Assembly: GCF_014334115.1 (NCBI RefSeq)
Contig: NZ_CP060494.1
Location: 2,882,501 to 2,946,500 of the forward strand
Source of the DNA: Sphingosinithalassobacter sp. CS137
GTDB taxonomy: Bacteria > Pseudomonadota > Alphaproteobacteria > Sphingomonadales > Sphingomonadaceae
Direction: 5' to 3'
DNA: 64,000 nt
Shown here: positions 8,726 through 17,299 of the stretch, piece after piece
How positions within the stretch are numbered: position 1 is the first letter of the stretch
Layout of the letters: each line of letters begins with the position of its first letter
The notes under the pieces: model-generated
Database searches by the model: none
The model's input: the letters and a program-made list of their open reading frames with translations, nothing else
Told to the model about the DNA's origin: nothing
Made by a program: the position numbers and the translations under genes

Positions 8726-9745
8726 TCAGTCGCCTGAGGCGAGCGCGGCTAGCAGAATGCGATGGAACTGCTCGGGAGCCTCGATCTGCGGCGAATGGCC
8801 GAGTTCGGGAAGGCGGATGAGCCGTGCCTCGGGAAAGCGGTTTACTGCCGTCTCGGCCGCTTCCGGCACGGTGCGGATCGACTCGCGTTGCGCCTCGGGC
8901 GCGCTGCCGCGGCGGAAGCTGGTCAGATCCCGTTGGCCGATGATCAGCGTGGTGGGCACGTCGATTTCCGGGATCTGCCCCACGATCGGCTGGCTCTGGA
9001 TCATGTCCGAAAGCCGGGCCTGCGCGTCGCGCACCCGATCGCCCTCCGGACTGGCATATTGCCCGGCCAGCATGTCCACCCAGCGATCATAGGCCGGCCG
9101 CCATTCGCCCTGATAATAGACGCGCTGCTGATATGCCTTGATCGAGGCGCGGTCGGTCTCGGCTTCCTCCGCACGCAGCGTGCCGAGATCGGCATAGGGG
9201 ACGCCTTCGGCCACGGTATCGTTGAGCCCGAGCGGATTGACGAGCACCAGCCGCTCCAGCCGCTCGGGATGGAGGAGCGCATAGTGCATCGCCAGCATCC
9301 CCCCGGTCGAATGGCCGACGAGCGTGACCTTCTCCGCGCCGACGCGGTCGAGCAGTGCATCCGTCAGGCTCGCGAGCGCACGGAAGCTATATTGATAGCC
9401 TTCGGGCTTGCTCGACTTGCAGAAGCCGATCTGATCGGGCGCGAGCACCCGATAGCCGGCTTCGGCCAGTACGCCGATCGCTTGAGCCCAGGTCGCGGCG
9501 CAGAAATTCTTGCCGTGGAGCAGCACGACCGTCTCGCCGTTCGGCGCGCCGCGCGGCGCGACGTCGAGATAGGCCATGCGCACGGCATCGCCCTGCGACC
9601 GGGTTTCGAACCAGTGGACCGGATAGGGATAGTCGAACCGCTCGAGGTCGGCGCCGTAGATCGGCGTTTGCGGCTCGGTCTGCGCGCTGGCAGGAGCCGA
9701 AAAGGCCGTGAGCGCCACGCCGGCCGCACCAATCCAGAACCGCAT
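8726..9745 (-). CDS. Secreted alpha/beta hydrolase
   Basis: 339 residues from ATG 9745, which follows a strong GGGAGG ribosome binding site. The signal peptide (residues 1-21) ends SAPASAQ. The core has an oxyanion-type VVLLHGKNFCAATW stretch, the nucleophile elbow GHSTGG (Ser146) and a late histidine in ELGHSPQIEAPEQF. This is the alpha/beta hydrolase catalytic set. Closest types are periplasmic esterase or epoxide-hydrolase-like proteins; the substrate cannot be told. It is divergent from the SRAP gene with only ~100 bp between the starts. Confidence 0.85.
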   Translation of the reverse strand: MRFWIGAAGVALTAFSAPASAQTEPQTPIYGADLERFDYPYPVHWFETRSQGDAVRMAYLDVAPRGAPNGETVVLLHGKNFCAATWAQAIGVLAEAGYRVLAPDQIGFCKSSKPEGYQYSFRALASLTDALLDRVGAEKVTLVGHSTGGMLAMHYALLHPERLERLVLVNPLGLNDTVAEGVPYADLGTLRAEEAETDRASIKAYQQRVYYQGEWRPAYDRWVDMLAGQYASPEGDRVRDAQARLSDMIQSQPIVGQIPEIDVPTTLIIGQRDLTSFRRGSAPEAQRESIRTVPEAAETAVNRFPEARLIRLPELGHSPQIEAPEQFHRILLAALASGD

Positions 9746-9843
9746 GCCTGCCTCCCATGTTCTCGGAGCGCGAACGAACGGATGCGCCCGCGGCTCCCGC
9801 CGCGCCGGTTGACCGGCGCACGCTTTGCGCCACAACTGATAGC

Positions 9844-10482
9844 ATGTGCAACGAAGCGGCGCGGCAGATCGCCGTAGGAGAGATCGGTGAGGGTTTCGCG
9901 CAAATGCGCATCCCGCTCGACTTTCCCGAGGGGCTGCCGAACCTCGAGCCGACCGACAGCGTGCGCATTACGGATGCCACGCCGATCGTGCGCGCCGCCC
10001 CCTTGGGCGAAGGAATGGGCGCGCAACTGGTGCAGCGGCGGTGGAGCTGGCCGGGGCAGGGCGGTCGCCCGATCTACAACTACCGATCCGAGGGACGCGA
10101 CTTCCGCAATGCGCCGACGCAGGGGCGTTGCCTGATCCCGCTCGACGGTTTCTACGAATTCCGTGAGCCGGCGCCGGGCACGGGGACGAAGCCCAAGCGC
10201 AAGGAGCGGCTGTTGTTCACGCCCGCGCCCGGAAGCGTGCTGGGAGACGGCTTTCTCTGCGTCGCGGGCCTGTGGCGCGCGGTTCCCAAAACAGGCGAAG
10301 CCTTCACCATGCTGACGTGCGAGCCGGGACCCGACGTGGCGCCGCATCATCGGCGACAGGTCGTACTGATGCCGCGAACGAGCTGGGCGGCATGGCTGCG
10401 CGGAGACGTGCCGGCACGGGAGCTGATTGAACCGACACCGGCCGGCATGCTCGACGTGCGGGTGGCGCCGCGTTCGGCCTGA
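9844..10482 (+). CDS. SOS-response-associated SRAP domain protein (HMCES/YedK family)
   Basis: 212 residues. The start at ATG 9844 is fixed by biochemistry: the family needs Cys as residue 2, exposed after Met removal, and the protein begins MCNEAARQ. Other active-site residues are visible: Asn79 in YNYRSEG, Glu105 in IPLDGFYEF, and a histidine pair in PDVAPHHRRQVVLMP. SRAP proteins form a thiazolidine cross-link to abasic sites in single-stranded DNA and shield them. No LexA box is obvious upstream. It converges on gcrA across a terminator. Confidence 0.93.
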   Translation: MCNEAARQIAVGEIGEGFAQMRIPLDFPEGLPNLEPTDSVRITDATPIVRAAPLGEGMGAQLVQRRWSWPGQGGRPIYNYRSEGRDFRNAPTQGRCLIPLDGFYEFREPAPGTGTKPKRKERLLFTPAPGSVLGDGFLCVAGLWRAVPKTGEAFTMLTCEPGPDVAPHHRRQVVLMPRTSWAAWLRGDVPARELIEPTPAGMLDVRVAPRSA

Positions 10483-10508
10483 AAGGGCGGAGCTTGCCCG
10501 CAAAACAA

Positions 10509-10533
10509 GGGGCGGCTCTTTCGAACCGCCCCC
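10509..10533 (-). terminator. Rho-independent terminator of gcrA
   Basis: Read on the minus strand, a GC-rich stem (GGGGCGG pairing with CCGCCCC, extended by three more pairs) closes a GAAA tetraloop and is followed by TTGTTTTG. It lies 20 bp past the gcrA stop. On the plus strand no T run follows, so it mainly serves gcrA. Confidence 0.75.
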
Positions 10534-10552
10534 GTATGTCCTCGGTTCCTGT

Positions 10553-11209
10553 TCAGCGGACCCGCGGACCGCCGAAGGGAAGCGGCGGCGGAGGCCGGCG
10601 ATCGCGGCGCGGCAGCTGCGCCTGATAGGCATGGCCGCAATGATCGACGCAATAGGGAAAGCCGGGGTTCACCTTTTCGCCGCAGAAGTGGAAGTCCGGC
10701 TCGCCGGGATGGCCGATCGGCCATTTGCAGATGCGGTCGTTGAGATCGAGCAGCGACGTCTTGCCGGCGATCGCCTCGCTCGGCTTGGCGGGCACCAGCC
10801 GGCGCGGCGGCGCGGGCGTGCTCGGCGGCGCCTGCTCCCCGGGATTCTGGCGAACGAAGCCGCCGGGGCCGACCGAACGAAGCGACGGGGCCGGCGCGCT
10901 CGGCTTCGCTTCGGGAGTGGGAGCCGCCTCCTGGTCCTGCTCCTGGTCCTGCGGCTGTTCCTGCTGCTGGGCCGGTTCGCGTGCCGGCGCCGGGCGCGGT
11001 TCGGGCGCGGCCTTTGCCGGCGCCGCAGGCGCGGCGCGGCCTTCGTTCGGCTTCACCGGCGACGGACGCGACGGAAGGCCGAGCCGGTGGGCCTTGCCGA
11101 TCACGGCATTGCGGCTGACGTTGCCCAGTTCCTCGGCAATCCGAGTGGCGGTCATGCCGCTATCCCACATCTTCTTCAGCGTCTCGATGCGCTCTTCGGT
11201 CCAGCTCAT
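10553..11209 (-). CDS. gcrA: GcrA cell-cycle regulator
   Basis: 218 residues. The N-terminus (MSWTEERIETLKKMW, then IAEELGNVSRNAVIGKAHRLGL) is the diagnostic GcrA helix-turn-helix. A long low-complexity Pro/Ala/Glu/Gln linker (~50-150) follows. The C-terminal domain has paired Cys/His (CKWPIGHPG, FCGEKV, YCVDHC) that may bind metal and that contacts sigma-70. GcrA activates promoters with CcrM-methylated GANTC sites during the alphaproteobacterial cell cycle. The ABC-2 permease gene is divergent with 61 bp between, so the two probably share a promoter region. Own terminator at 10509-10533. Confidence 0.95.
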   Translation of the reverse strand: MSWTEERIETLKKMWDSGMTATRIAEELGNVSRNAVIGKAHRLGLPSRPSPVKPNEGRAAPAAPAKAAPEPRPAPAREPAQQQEQPQDQEQDQEAAPTPEAKPSAPAPSLRSVGPGGFVRQNPGEQAPPSTPAPPRRLVPAKPSEAIAGKTSLLDLNDRICKWPIGHPGEPDFHFCGEKVNPGFPYCVDHCGHAYQAQLPRRDRRPPPPLPFGGPRVR

Positions 11210-11270
11210 GGTCTTCCTTCAGTATTCCGCGGCTTGCGGGCGGCCCCGGCAGCGATTAGGCGATCGCGCC

Positions 11271-12128
11271 ATGAGCAGCCAGCCCCAATCGGGTGCCGAG
11301 CCCCGCCAGCATCCGCTGCCGGAGCCGGGTGTCCCCACGATCCGCAACGTCAATTGGGCAGGCTTGCGAACCCTATATGTGAAGGAGGTGCGCCGTTTCT
11401 TCAAGGTGCAACTCCAGACGATCTGGGCGCCCGCGGTAACGACGCTGCTGTTTCTGGTGATCTTCACCGTCGCACTGGGCGGAAACGGGCGGCAGGTGAC
11501 GCTCGACGGCGAGCCGATCGCGTTCGGCAATTTCGTCGCGCCGGGGCTGATCGTGATGGGCATGCTGCAAAACGCCTTCGCGAACGCCAGCTTCTCGCTG
11601 CTGGTCGGCAAGATCCAGGGCACGATCGTCGACTATCTGATGCCGCCGCTATCGACCGGCGAGCTGCTCGCGGCGCTGGTGGGCGGCGCAGTGACGCGCG
11701 CCTTCTGCGTGGGCGGCGCGGTGTGGCTGGCGATGGCGTTGTGGCCGGGGGTGAACGTGACGCCGAGCCATTTCTGGGCAGTGCTCTGGTTCGGGTTGCT
11801 GGGGTCGGGGTTCCTCGCGCTGATGGGCGTGCTCACTTCGATCTGGGCGGAGAAGTTCGATCACGCCGCTGCGGTGACGAATTTCGTCGTCGCGCCGCTC
11901 ACGCTGCTGTCGGGCACCTTCTATTCGGTCGAGCGGCTCGCGCCGACTTTTCAGGCGGTCAGCCACGCCAATCCGTTTTTCTACATCATCTCGGGCTTCC
12001 GCTACGGCTTTCTCGGAGTCGCCGATTCGCCCGTGCTGTTGGGCAGTGCGATCACCCTCGCGCTCGATGTGGCGCTGGGGCTGTTCTGCTACTGGCTGCT
12101 CAAGCGCGGCTGGAAGCTGAAGAGCTGA
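11271..12128 (+). CDS. ABC-2 type transporter permease
   Basis: 285 residues with about six membrane segments. It opens with a short cytoplasmic region and NWAGLRTLYVKEVRRFFKVQ, then the ABC-2 membrane pattern including the signature near GLIVMGMLQNAFANASFS and TNFVVAPLTLLSGTFY. The family (YadH-like) exports lipids, polysaccharides or drugs with a separate ATPase. No ATPase gene lies in the window beside it, so the partner must be encoded elsewhere. The frame is open far upstream across gcrA; ATG 11271 is the first plausible start. Confidence 0.85.
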   Translation: MSSQPQSGAEPRQHPLPEPGVPTIRNVNWAGLRTLYVKEVRRFFKVQLQTIWAPAVTTLLFLVIFTVALGGNGRQVTLDGEPIAFGNFVAPGLIVMGMLQNAFANASFSLLVGKIQGTIVDYLMPPLSTGELLAALVGGAVTRAFCVGGAVWLAMALWPGVNVTPSHFWAVLWFGLLGSGFLALMGVLTSIWAEKFDHAAAVTNFVVAPLTLLSGTFYSVERLAPTFQAVSHANPFFYIISGFRYGFLGVADSPVLLGSAITLALDVALGLFCYWLLKRGWKLKS

Positions 12129-12139
12129 CGCGACCCAGC

Positions 12140-12174
12140 GGTCCGCCGCCGCTGCAAAGACGCGGCGGCGGACC
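12140..12174. terminator. Strong stem-loop between convergent genes
   Basis: A perfect 13-bp stem (12140-12152 with 12162-12174) with an 8-nt loop sits between the stop of the ABC permease and the stop of the tail-collar gene on the other strand. No T run follows on either side, so the call as a bidirectional terminator rests on stem strength and position. Confidence 0.55.
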
Positions 12175-12187
12175 GGTTATGAGCCGC

Positions 12188-12514
12188 TCAGTTCGTGCGC
12201 GTCCGATTCGGGCGCGGCGGATAGGCGCCGTCCACGACGACGCAATAATGCATCCCGGCCAGCGGCGGGGTGAGCTTGGGAATGGCGAAGCTAGTCGCTC
12301 CATCGCCTCCATAGGTCGTCCCGTACAGTGAGAAGAGCGCCGAATATTGCTGGATCGGCAGGAGCCGGCCATCGGCATCCATCGTCCCGGCCGGACAGAA
12401 ATTCGATCCGACGAGCAGCACTTCGCCAAGGAAGGACTGCTGTGCCAAGGCCGGAGCGGAAACGGTCAGAGCGGCGATCGCCGCGCATGCGGCCGTCATC
12501 ATCTTGCGTGCCAT
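12188..12514 (-). CDS. Small secreted tail-collar-like (microcystin-dependent-protein type) domain protein
   Basis: 108 residues from ATG 12514, preceded by AGGGGG. A signal peptide ends at SAPALAQQ (~24). The mature part resembles one phage tail-collar domain as in MdpB-like proteins: FLGEVLLVGSNFCPAGT, then DGRLLPIQQYSALFSLYGTTYGG, then GATSFAIPKL. Two cysteines could form a disulfide. Such stand-alone exported collar domains are frequent in sphingomonads and bacteroidetes, but their function is unknown. There are no phage genes around it, so it is not part of a prophage. Confidence 0.72.
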   Translation of the reverse strand: MARKMMTAACAAIAALTVSAPALAQQSFLGEVLLVGSNFCPAGTMDADGRLLPIQQYSALFSLYGTTYGGDGATSFAIPKLTPPLAGMHYCVVVDGAYPPRPNRTRTN

Positions 12515-12717
12515 TGCAAACCCCCTGTTTGCGCCGCCCGGAACATCCGGACGGATGCGAAACGATCCTACGGCATTTTCCTGCCGGAGTCGCGCGCGAT
12601 GGTGTTGACGCGATTGCTGGGCTGCCCCTAAACACCCGCTCCGGGGCGGTCCGGATGGGCCGCCCTTTGTCGTTTCGGAGTTGTATTCACTCGTTCTTGC
12701 GAAAAGGAGCAGTCCCA

Positions 12718-13914
12718 ATGTCGATCACCCCGCTCATGCCCGTTTATCCGCGGTGCGATGTGCGTCCGGTGCGAGGCGAGGGCTGCTATCTGATCGGCGA
12801 GCGCGGCGAGCGATACCTCGATTTCGCCAGCGGCATCGCAGTGAACGCGCTGGGCCATGGCCATCCGCACCTCACCAAGGCGATTCAGGACCAGGCGGCG
12901 ACGCTGATGCACGTCTCCAATCTCTACGGTTCGCCGCAGGGAGAGAAGCTGGCGCAGCGGATCGTCGACAACAGCTTCGCCGATACGGTGTTCTTCACCA
13001 ATTCGGGCGCCGAGGCAGTCGAATGCGCGATCAAGACCGCGCGCCGCTATCATTTCGCCAACGGCCAGCCCGAGAAGCACCGGCTGATCACCTTCAACAT
13101 GGCATTTCACGGGCGGACGATCGGGACGATCAGCGCCACCAACCAGGCCAAGCTGCGCGATGGATTCGAGCCGCTGCTGCCCGGCTTCGCCTATGCCGAG
13201 TTCAACGATCTGGACGGTGCGCTGGCGCTGATCGACGACAATACCGCCGGTTTCCTGGTGGAGCCGGTGCAGGGCGAGGGCGGCATCCGCGCGGCGACGC
13301 CGGAGTTCCTGCAGGGCCTGCGCAAGGCGTGCGACGAGAAGGGGCTGATGCTCGTGCTCGACGAAGTGCAGTGCGGGTACGGCCGCACCGGCAGCTGGTT
13401 CGCCTATGAGCAGTATGGGATCGAGCCGGACATCCTCGCCGCGGCGAAGGGCATCGGCGGCGGCTTCCCGCTCGGCGCGTGCCTCGCCACCGAGAAGGCC
13501 GCCAAGGGCATGGTGATCGGCACGCATGGCTCGACCTATGGCGGCAATCCGCTCGCCATGGCGGCGGGCGAGGCAGTGCTCGACGTGATGTTCGAGGAAG
13601 GCTTTTTCGCGCATGTGAAGGCGATGGGCGAGCGGCTCCGCGCGAGCCTGGAGCAGATGATCCCGAACCACGATCATCTGTTCGACAGCGTGCGCGGCAA
13701 GGGGCTGATGCTCGGCCTCAAGCTCAAGGAGCCGGCGGTGAGCCGCGATTTCGTCGCCTTCTGCCGCGATCATCACGGGCTGCTGACGGTGGCGGCGGGC
13801 GAGAATGTCGTCCGCATCCTGCCGCCGCTGGTGATCGGCGAGGAGCATATCGCCGAATGCGTGCAGAAGCTGAGCGAAGCGGCGCAGGTCTATGTGCCGC
13901 CGAGCGACGATTGA
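12718..13914 (+). CDS. argD: Acetylornithine aminotransferase
   Basis: 398 residues. Class III PLP transaminase that makes N-acetylornithine in arginine synthesis and may also serve lysine synthesis as succinyl-DAP transaminase. Key parts: [16 protein letters not shown] (~35-50), [29 protein letters not shown] (Asp215) and [12 protein letters not shown] with the PLP lysine at 244. ATG 12718 follows an AAGGAG ribosome binding site. argF starts 28 bp after its stop, and hslO follows: a conserved alphaproteobacterial cluster. Confidence 0.95.
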   Translation: MSITPLMPVYPRCDVRPVRGEGCYLIGERGERYLDFASGIAVNALGHGHPHLTKAIQDQAATLMHVSNLYGSPQGEKLAQRIVDNSFADTVFFTNSGAEAVECAIKTARRYHFANGQPEKHRLITFNMAFHGRTIGTISATNQAKLRDGFEPLLPGFAYAEFNDLDGALALIDDNTAGFLVEPVQGEGGIRAATPEFLQGLRKACDEKGLMLVLDEVQCGYGRTGSWFAYEQYGIEPDILAAAKGIGGGFPLGACLATEKAAKGMVIGTHGSTYGGNPLAMAAGEAVLDVMFEEGFFAHVKAMGERLRASLEQMIPNHDHLFDSVRGKGLMLGLKLKEPAVSRDFVAFCRDHHGLLTVAAGENVVRILPPLVIGEEHIAECVQKLSEAAQVYVPPSDD

Positions 13915-13942
13915 GCCAACGGGCTTTTCCAGAGGCGTGCCG

Positions 13943-14866
13943 ATGACGATCCGCAATTTCCTTAGTCTTGCCGACGCCGGACCCGCCGGCATCGCCGCCA
14001 TGCTCGCCGACGCGCTCGACCGGAAGGCAGCGCGCGCAGGCTGGCCGAAGGGCAGGCTCGACGCCGATGCGCCGCTCGCCGGGCATACGCTGGCGCTGGT
14101 CTTCGAGAAGAGCTCGACGCGCACGCGCGTGTCGTTCGACATGGCGATCCGCCAGTTGGGCGGCAGCTCGGTGGTGCTCGACGCGGCGACGACTCAGTTG
14201 GGGCGCGGCGAGACCGTGGCCGATACCGCGCGCGTGCTTTCCGGCTATTGCGACGCGATCATGGTGCGTACCGACGATCACGCCAAGCTGCTCGAGATGG
14301 CGGAATATGCCAGCGTGCCGGTGATCAACGGCCTGACCGACGACAGCCATCCCTGCCAGATCATGGCCGACCTGCTGACGATCATCGAGAGCGGCAAGGC
14401 GCTGCCGGGGCTGAAAGTCGCCTGGCTGGGCGACGGCAACAATGTGCTCGCCTCGATTGTCGAGGCTGCCGGGCTGATGCAGTTCGACCTTGTCGCCGCC
14501 TGCCCGCAGAGCTTCTCGCTGCCGGAGGAGACGATGGCGGCGGGGGCGGGGCGCGCGCGCTGCGTCAACGATCCGGCCGAAGCCGTGGCCGACGCCGATG
14601 TCGTCATCACCGACACCTGGATCTCGATGGGGCAGGCCCACGCCGAGGCGAAGCTGGCCGCGCTCGCACCCTATCAGGTCGATGCCGCGCTGATGGAGAA
14701 GGCCAAGCCCGACGCCAGGTTCCTCCACTGCCTGCCCGCCCATCGCGGCGAGGAAGTGACGCCCGAGGTGATCGACGGGCCGCAGTCGCTGATCTGGCCC
14801 GAGGCGGAAAACCGCCTGCATGCGCAAAAGGCGATCCTGCGCTGGTGCTTCGGCCAGATCGGCTGA
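13943..14866 (+). CDS. argF: Ornithine carbamoyltransferase
   Basis: 307 residues. Joins carbamoyl phosphate and ornithine into citrulline. The carbamoyl-phosphate loop is [13 protein letters not shown] (~55-67); further sites are [15 protein letters not shown] and [13 protein letters not shown] with the catalytic cysteine. ATG 13943 has an AGAGGCG box upstream. The second gene of the argD-argF-hslO run. Confidence 0.96.
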   Translation: MTIRNFLSLADAGPAGIAAMLADALDRKAARAGWPKGRLDADAPLAGHTLALVFEKSSTRTRVSFDMAIRQLGGSSVVLDAATTQLGRGETVADTARVLSGYCDAIMVRTDDHAKLLEMAEYASVPVINGLTDDSHPCQIMADLLTIIESGKALPGLKVAWLGDGNNVLASIVEAAGLMQFDLVAACPQSFSLPEETMAAGAGRARCVNDPAEAVADADVVITDTWISMGQAHAEAKLAALAPYQVDAALMEKAKPDARFLHCLPAHRGEEVTPEVIDGPQSLIWPEAENRLHAQKAILRWCFGQIG

Positions 14867-14875
14867 GTTGTCGCC

Positions 14876-14902
14876 GGGCACGAGGCTTCCTATCTCGTGC
14901 CC
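14876..14902 (+). terminator. Stem-loop after argF
   Basis: A perfect 9-bp inverted repeat (GGGCACGAG at 14876-14884, its complement at 14894-14902) starts 9 bp after the argF stop. No U tract follows, so it may be a 3'-end stabilising stem or a partial terminator rather than a full stop before hslO. Confidence 0.45.
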
Positions 14903-14913
14903 GAAGCCAACAG

Positions 14914-14980
14914 CCCCGTCCGCGCCGAGCGTGCCTAGGCGCTGCACTTCTTTCCGAGGGCGGAAAGGGGACGGACGGGG
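14914..14980 (+). promoter_or_regulatory. Nested hairpins in the hslO leader that cover the ribosome binding site
   Basis: CCCCGTCCG (14914-14922) is the exact complement of CGGACGGGG (14972-14980), whose purine end is the only ribosome-binding-site candidate for the ATG at 14988. Inside this stem lies a second 7-bp hairpin (CTTTCCG 14950-14956 with CGGAAAG 14961-14967). Folded, the leader would occlude initiation. For a heat/oxidation chaperone this could be an RNA thermometer, but it lacks the FourU or ROSE signature. Confidence 0.4.
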
Positions 14981-14987
14981 TTTCGAC

Positions 14988-15935
14988 ATGCCCAGCCCGA
15001 AGGTTGTTCTCGTGACCGACACACCACGCCCCGCCGATCTCGACCGCGCGATCGGCTTCACTCTTCCCGAACGGAATGCGCGCGGCCGCGTGACGCGGCT
15101 CGGACCGGTGCTCGACGAGATCTTGTCGGCGCATGCCTATCCGCCGCCGATCGAGCGGCTGCTTGCGGAAGCGCTGACGCTCACTGCGCTGCTCGGCTCG
15201 ACGCTGAAGGATGCCGGCGGCCAGCTGACCCTGCAGGCGCAGACCCAGCATGGCATCGTGAGCCTGATGGTGTGCGACTACAAGGGCGGCGAACTGCGCG
15301 GCTACGTCCAGTATGACGCCGATCGGCTGGCGCTGCTCGGCAAGAACCCCTCGCTGTTCGCGATGTTCAACCAGGGCTATCTGGCGGTCACTTTCGACCA
15401 GGCGGCGACCGGCGAGCGCTATCAGGGAATCGTCCCGCTCGACGGCGATTCGATCGCGCAGGCGGCCGAGAGCTATTTCCTTCAGTCGGAGCAGATCCCC
15501 AGCCTCGTGCGGCTCGGCCTTGGCCGCGACGGCGAGGGACGGCTGATCGCGGGCGGGCTGTTCCTCCAGCATCTGCCCGAGGGCGAGGAAGGTCGCGAAC
15601 GGCTGCACACCCGGCTCGACCATCCCGAATGGGGCCATGTCGAGGCGCTCGGCGCCACGATGGGTGCGGACGAGCTGGCGGATTCGTCGATCCCGCTCGA
15701 GAACCTCGTCTGGCGGCTGTTCAACGAGGAGAGCGAAGTGCGCGTGCTGGCGGGCACGGAGCTTTCGCGCGGTTGCCGCTGCGATGCGGAGTATATCACG
15801 CAAGTCCTGGGCAAGTTTCCGCCAGAGGAGCGGCAGGCAATGGCCGATGCTGAGGGCATGATTACGGTCGATTGTGCATTCTGCGCGCGCAATTTCCCGG
15901 TTTCGCTGTCGGACTTCGCAGCGTCGTCACTGTAA
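14988..15935 (+). CDS. hslO: Hsp33 redox-regulated molecular chaperone
   Basis: 315 residues. Cytosolic holdase activated by oxidation. The C-terminal zinc/redox switch is intact: Cys263-x-Cys265 (GCRCDAEY) and Cys296-x-x-Cys299 (DCAFCARNF). Also typical are EALTLTALLG, QTQHGIVSLMVCDYKGG and the long linker. The ATG at 14988 matches the alphaproteobacterial N-terminus. It lies third after argD-argF, with a structured 121-nt gap in front that may control it separately. Confidence 0.95.
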   Translation: MPSPKVVLVTDTPRPADLDRAIGFTLPERNARGRVTRLGPVLDEILSAHAYPPPIERLLAEALTLTALLGSTLKDAGGQLTLQAQTQHGIVSLMVCDYKGGELRGYVQYDADRLALLGKNPSLFAMFNQGYLAVTFDQAATGERYQGIVPLDGDSIAQAAESYFLQSEQIPSLVRLGLGRDGEGRLIAGGLFLQHLPEGEEGRERLHTRLDHPEWGHVEALGATMGADELADSSIPLENLVWRLFNEESEVRVLAGTELSRGCRCDAEYITQVLGKFPPEERQAMADAEGMITVDCAFCARNFPVSLSDFAASSL

Positions 15936-16020
15936 TACTGGACTCTTTTGCCCGAATCGCGAGAGAGTGATGTTCGGGCGAAGACTCGCGCAACGCGGGC
16001 TCGCCCGCTAGGAGATCGAA

Positions 16021-16434
16021 ATGCGGCTCATGCAGTTCGCGCGGCCGGCAGCGGCCGGAGCGTTGCTCGTCGCCGGTACGGCCGGCGCGCTGCCCGTGCA
16101 GGATGGCGTCGGGACCTTTCGTGCGCTCGAGGAGCTCGAACTCGGCGCGTGGGAGCTGCGGGAGCTGAACGGCGGGGCGGTACGCCGGATCTGCCTGCGC
16201 GACGCGGTCGTGCTGCTGCGCCCGCGCCTGAGCGGAGCGCAGTGCACGCAGCGGGTGATCGAAAATTCGGGCCGGACGGCGACGGTGCAGTATTCGTGCG
16301 CCGGGCGCGGCACTGGCCGCACCACCGTGCTGGTGGAAACGCCGCGGCTCGCCCGGATCGACGCGCAGGGCATTGAGGCCGGCGCGCCGTTCCTTCTCGC
16401 GATGGAAGCACGGCGCGTAGGCCCCTGCAACTGA
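16021..16434 (+). CDS. Secreted DUF3617-like hypothetical protein
   Basis: 137 residues with a signal peptide (to about AGALP, residue 25). ATG 16021 has an AGGAGA box. The mature part has GAWELRELNGG, ICLRDAVVLL, QCTQRVIEN, and VQYSCAGRGTGRTTV, the spacing of cysteines and the Gly-rich C-x-G turn of DUF3617-type periplasmic proteins, although the match is loose. Function unknown. A terminator follows at 16521. Confidence 0.6.
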   Translation: MRLMQFARPAAAGALLVAGTAGALPVQDGVGTFRALEELELGAWELRELNGGAVRRICLRDAVVLLRPRLSGAQCTQRVIENSGRTATVQYSCAGRGTGRTTVLVETPRLARIDAQGIEAGAPFLLAMEARRVGPCN

Positions 16435-16520
16435 GCCGGCACGGAACCCTTTGTTTACCAAGATCGTAGTAGAAGGCGGTGTCCCTTGCGGGACATTTCC
16501 TTTTGGCAGCGTTTGATCCT

Positions 16521-16547
16521 GGGCCGCTCGCCCGAGCGGCCCTTTTT
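16521..16547 (+). terminator. Rho-independent terminator upstream of queC
   Basis: GGGCCGCT (16521-16528) pairs with AGCGGCCC (16535-16542) around a 6-nt loop and is followed directly by TTTTT. It ends transcription from the 16021 gene; alternatively, as it lies 60 bp before queC, it could act as an attenuator in the queC leader. A smaller hairpin (GTCCC...GGGAC) lies just before, at 16481-16494. Confidence 0.85.
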
Positions 16548-16607
16548 CTGTTCGCGCCGCCGCCGAGGGGCTGGACCTTGGGCGAGAAAGCGCTAGCCGA
16601 GGAGGCG

Positions 16608-17297
16608 ATGACTAACTCTGCTCCCGCTGCCGTCGTCCTCGTCTCCGGAGGGCTGGATTCGATGGTCGCCGCCGCCAGCGCGCGCGAGGCCGGTTATCGG
16701 CTGCTGGCGCTCTCCATCGACTATAATCAGCGCCACCAGGTCGAGCTGGCAGCGGCGCGGCGCATCGCGGCCGCGCTCGGCGCCGAGCGGCATGTGGTGC
16801 TCCCGATCGATCTGCGCGCCTTCGGAGGTTCGGCGCTTACCGCCGCGATCGACGTGCCGAAGCATGGTGTCGGCGCCGATATACCAGTCACCTATGTTCC
16901 CGCGCGCAACACGATCTTTCTGAGCCTCGCGCTCGGCTGGGCGGAAGCCGCGGGCGCGCGCGACCTGTTCATCGGCGTCAATGCGCTCGATTATTCGGGA
17001 TATCCCGATTGCCGGCCGGAGTTCATCGAAGCGTTCGAGCGGCTCGCCGCGGTCGGCACCAAGGCGGGGGTCGAAGGCGATCCGTTCCGCGTGCATGCGC
17101 CGCTCCAGCACATGACCAAGGCCGATATCGCGCGTGAGGCGGATCGGTTGGGGCTCGACGCGGGGCTGAGCTGGTCGTGCTACGATCCGGCGCCCGGAGG
17201 CGTGCATTGCGGCCTGTGCGACAGTTGCCGGCTGCGCTCGAAGGGCTTTGTCGAGGCCGGGCTGCGCGACCCGACGGTCTACGCCACGGCGCCCTGA
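16608..17297 (+). CDS. queC: 7-cyano-7-deazaguanine (preQ0) synthase
   Basis: 229 residues. Converts 7-carboxy-7-deazaguanine to preQ0 with ATP and ammonia in queuosine synthesis. The PP-loop is [13 protein letters not shown] near the N-terminus; [14 protein letters not shown] and [16 protein letters not shown] are family signatures. The zinc site is at the C-terminus: SCYDP, then [11 protein letters not shown] 16608 follows GAGGAGG; the frame is open further upstream across the terminator but nothing supports that. queE follows after 2 bp. Confidence 0.95.
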   Translation: MTNSAPAAVVLVSGGLDSMVAAASAREAGYRLLALSIDYNQRHQVELAAARRIAAALGAERHVVLPIDLRAFGGSALTAAIDVPKHGVGADIPVTYVPARNTIFLSLALGWAEAAGARDLFIGVNALDYSGYPDCRPEFIEAFERLAAVGTKAGVEGDPFRVHAPLQHMTKADIAREADRLGLDAGLSWSCYDPAPGGVHCGLCDSCRLRSKGFVEAGLRDPTVYATAP

Positions 17298-17299
17298 GC

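Noticed and set aside
12328..12717. N-terminal extension of argD
   Set aside because: The frame is open by chance across the divergent secreted gene; the ATG at 12718 has a strong ribosome binding site and gives the family N-terminus.
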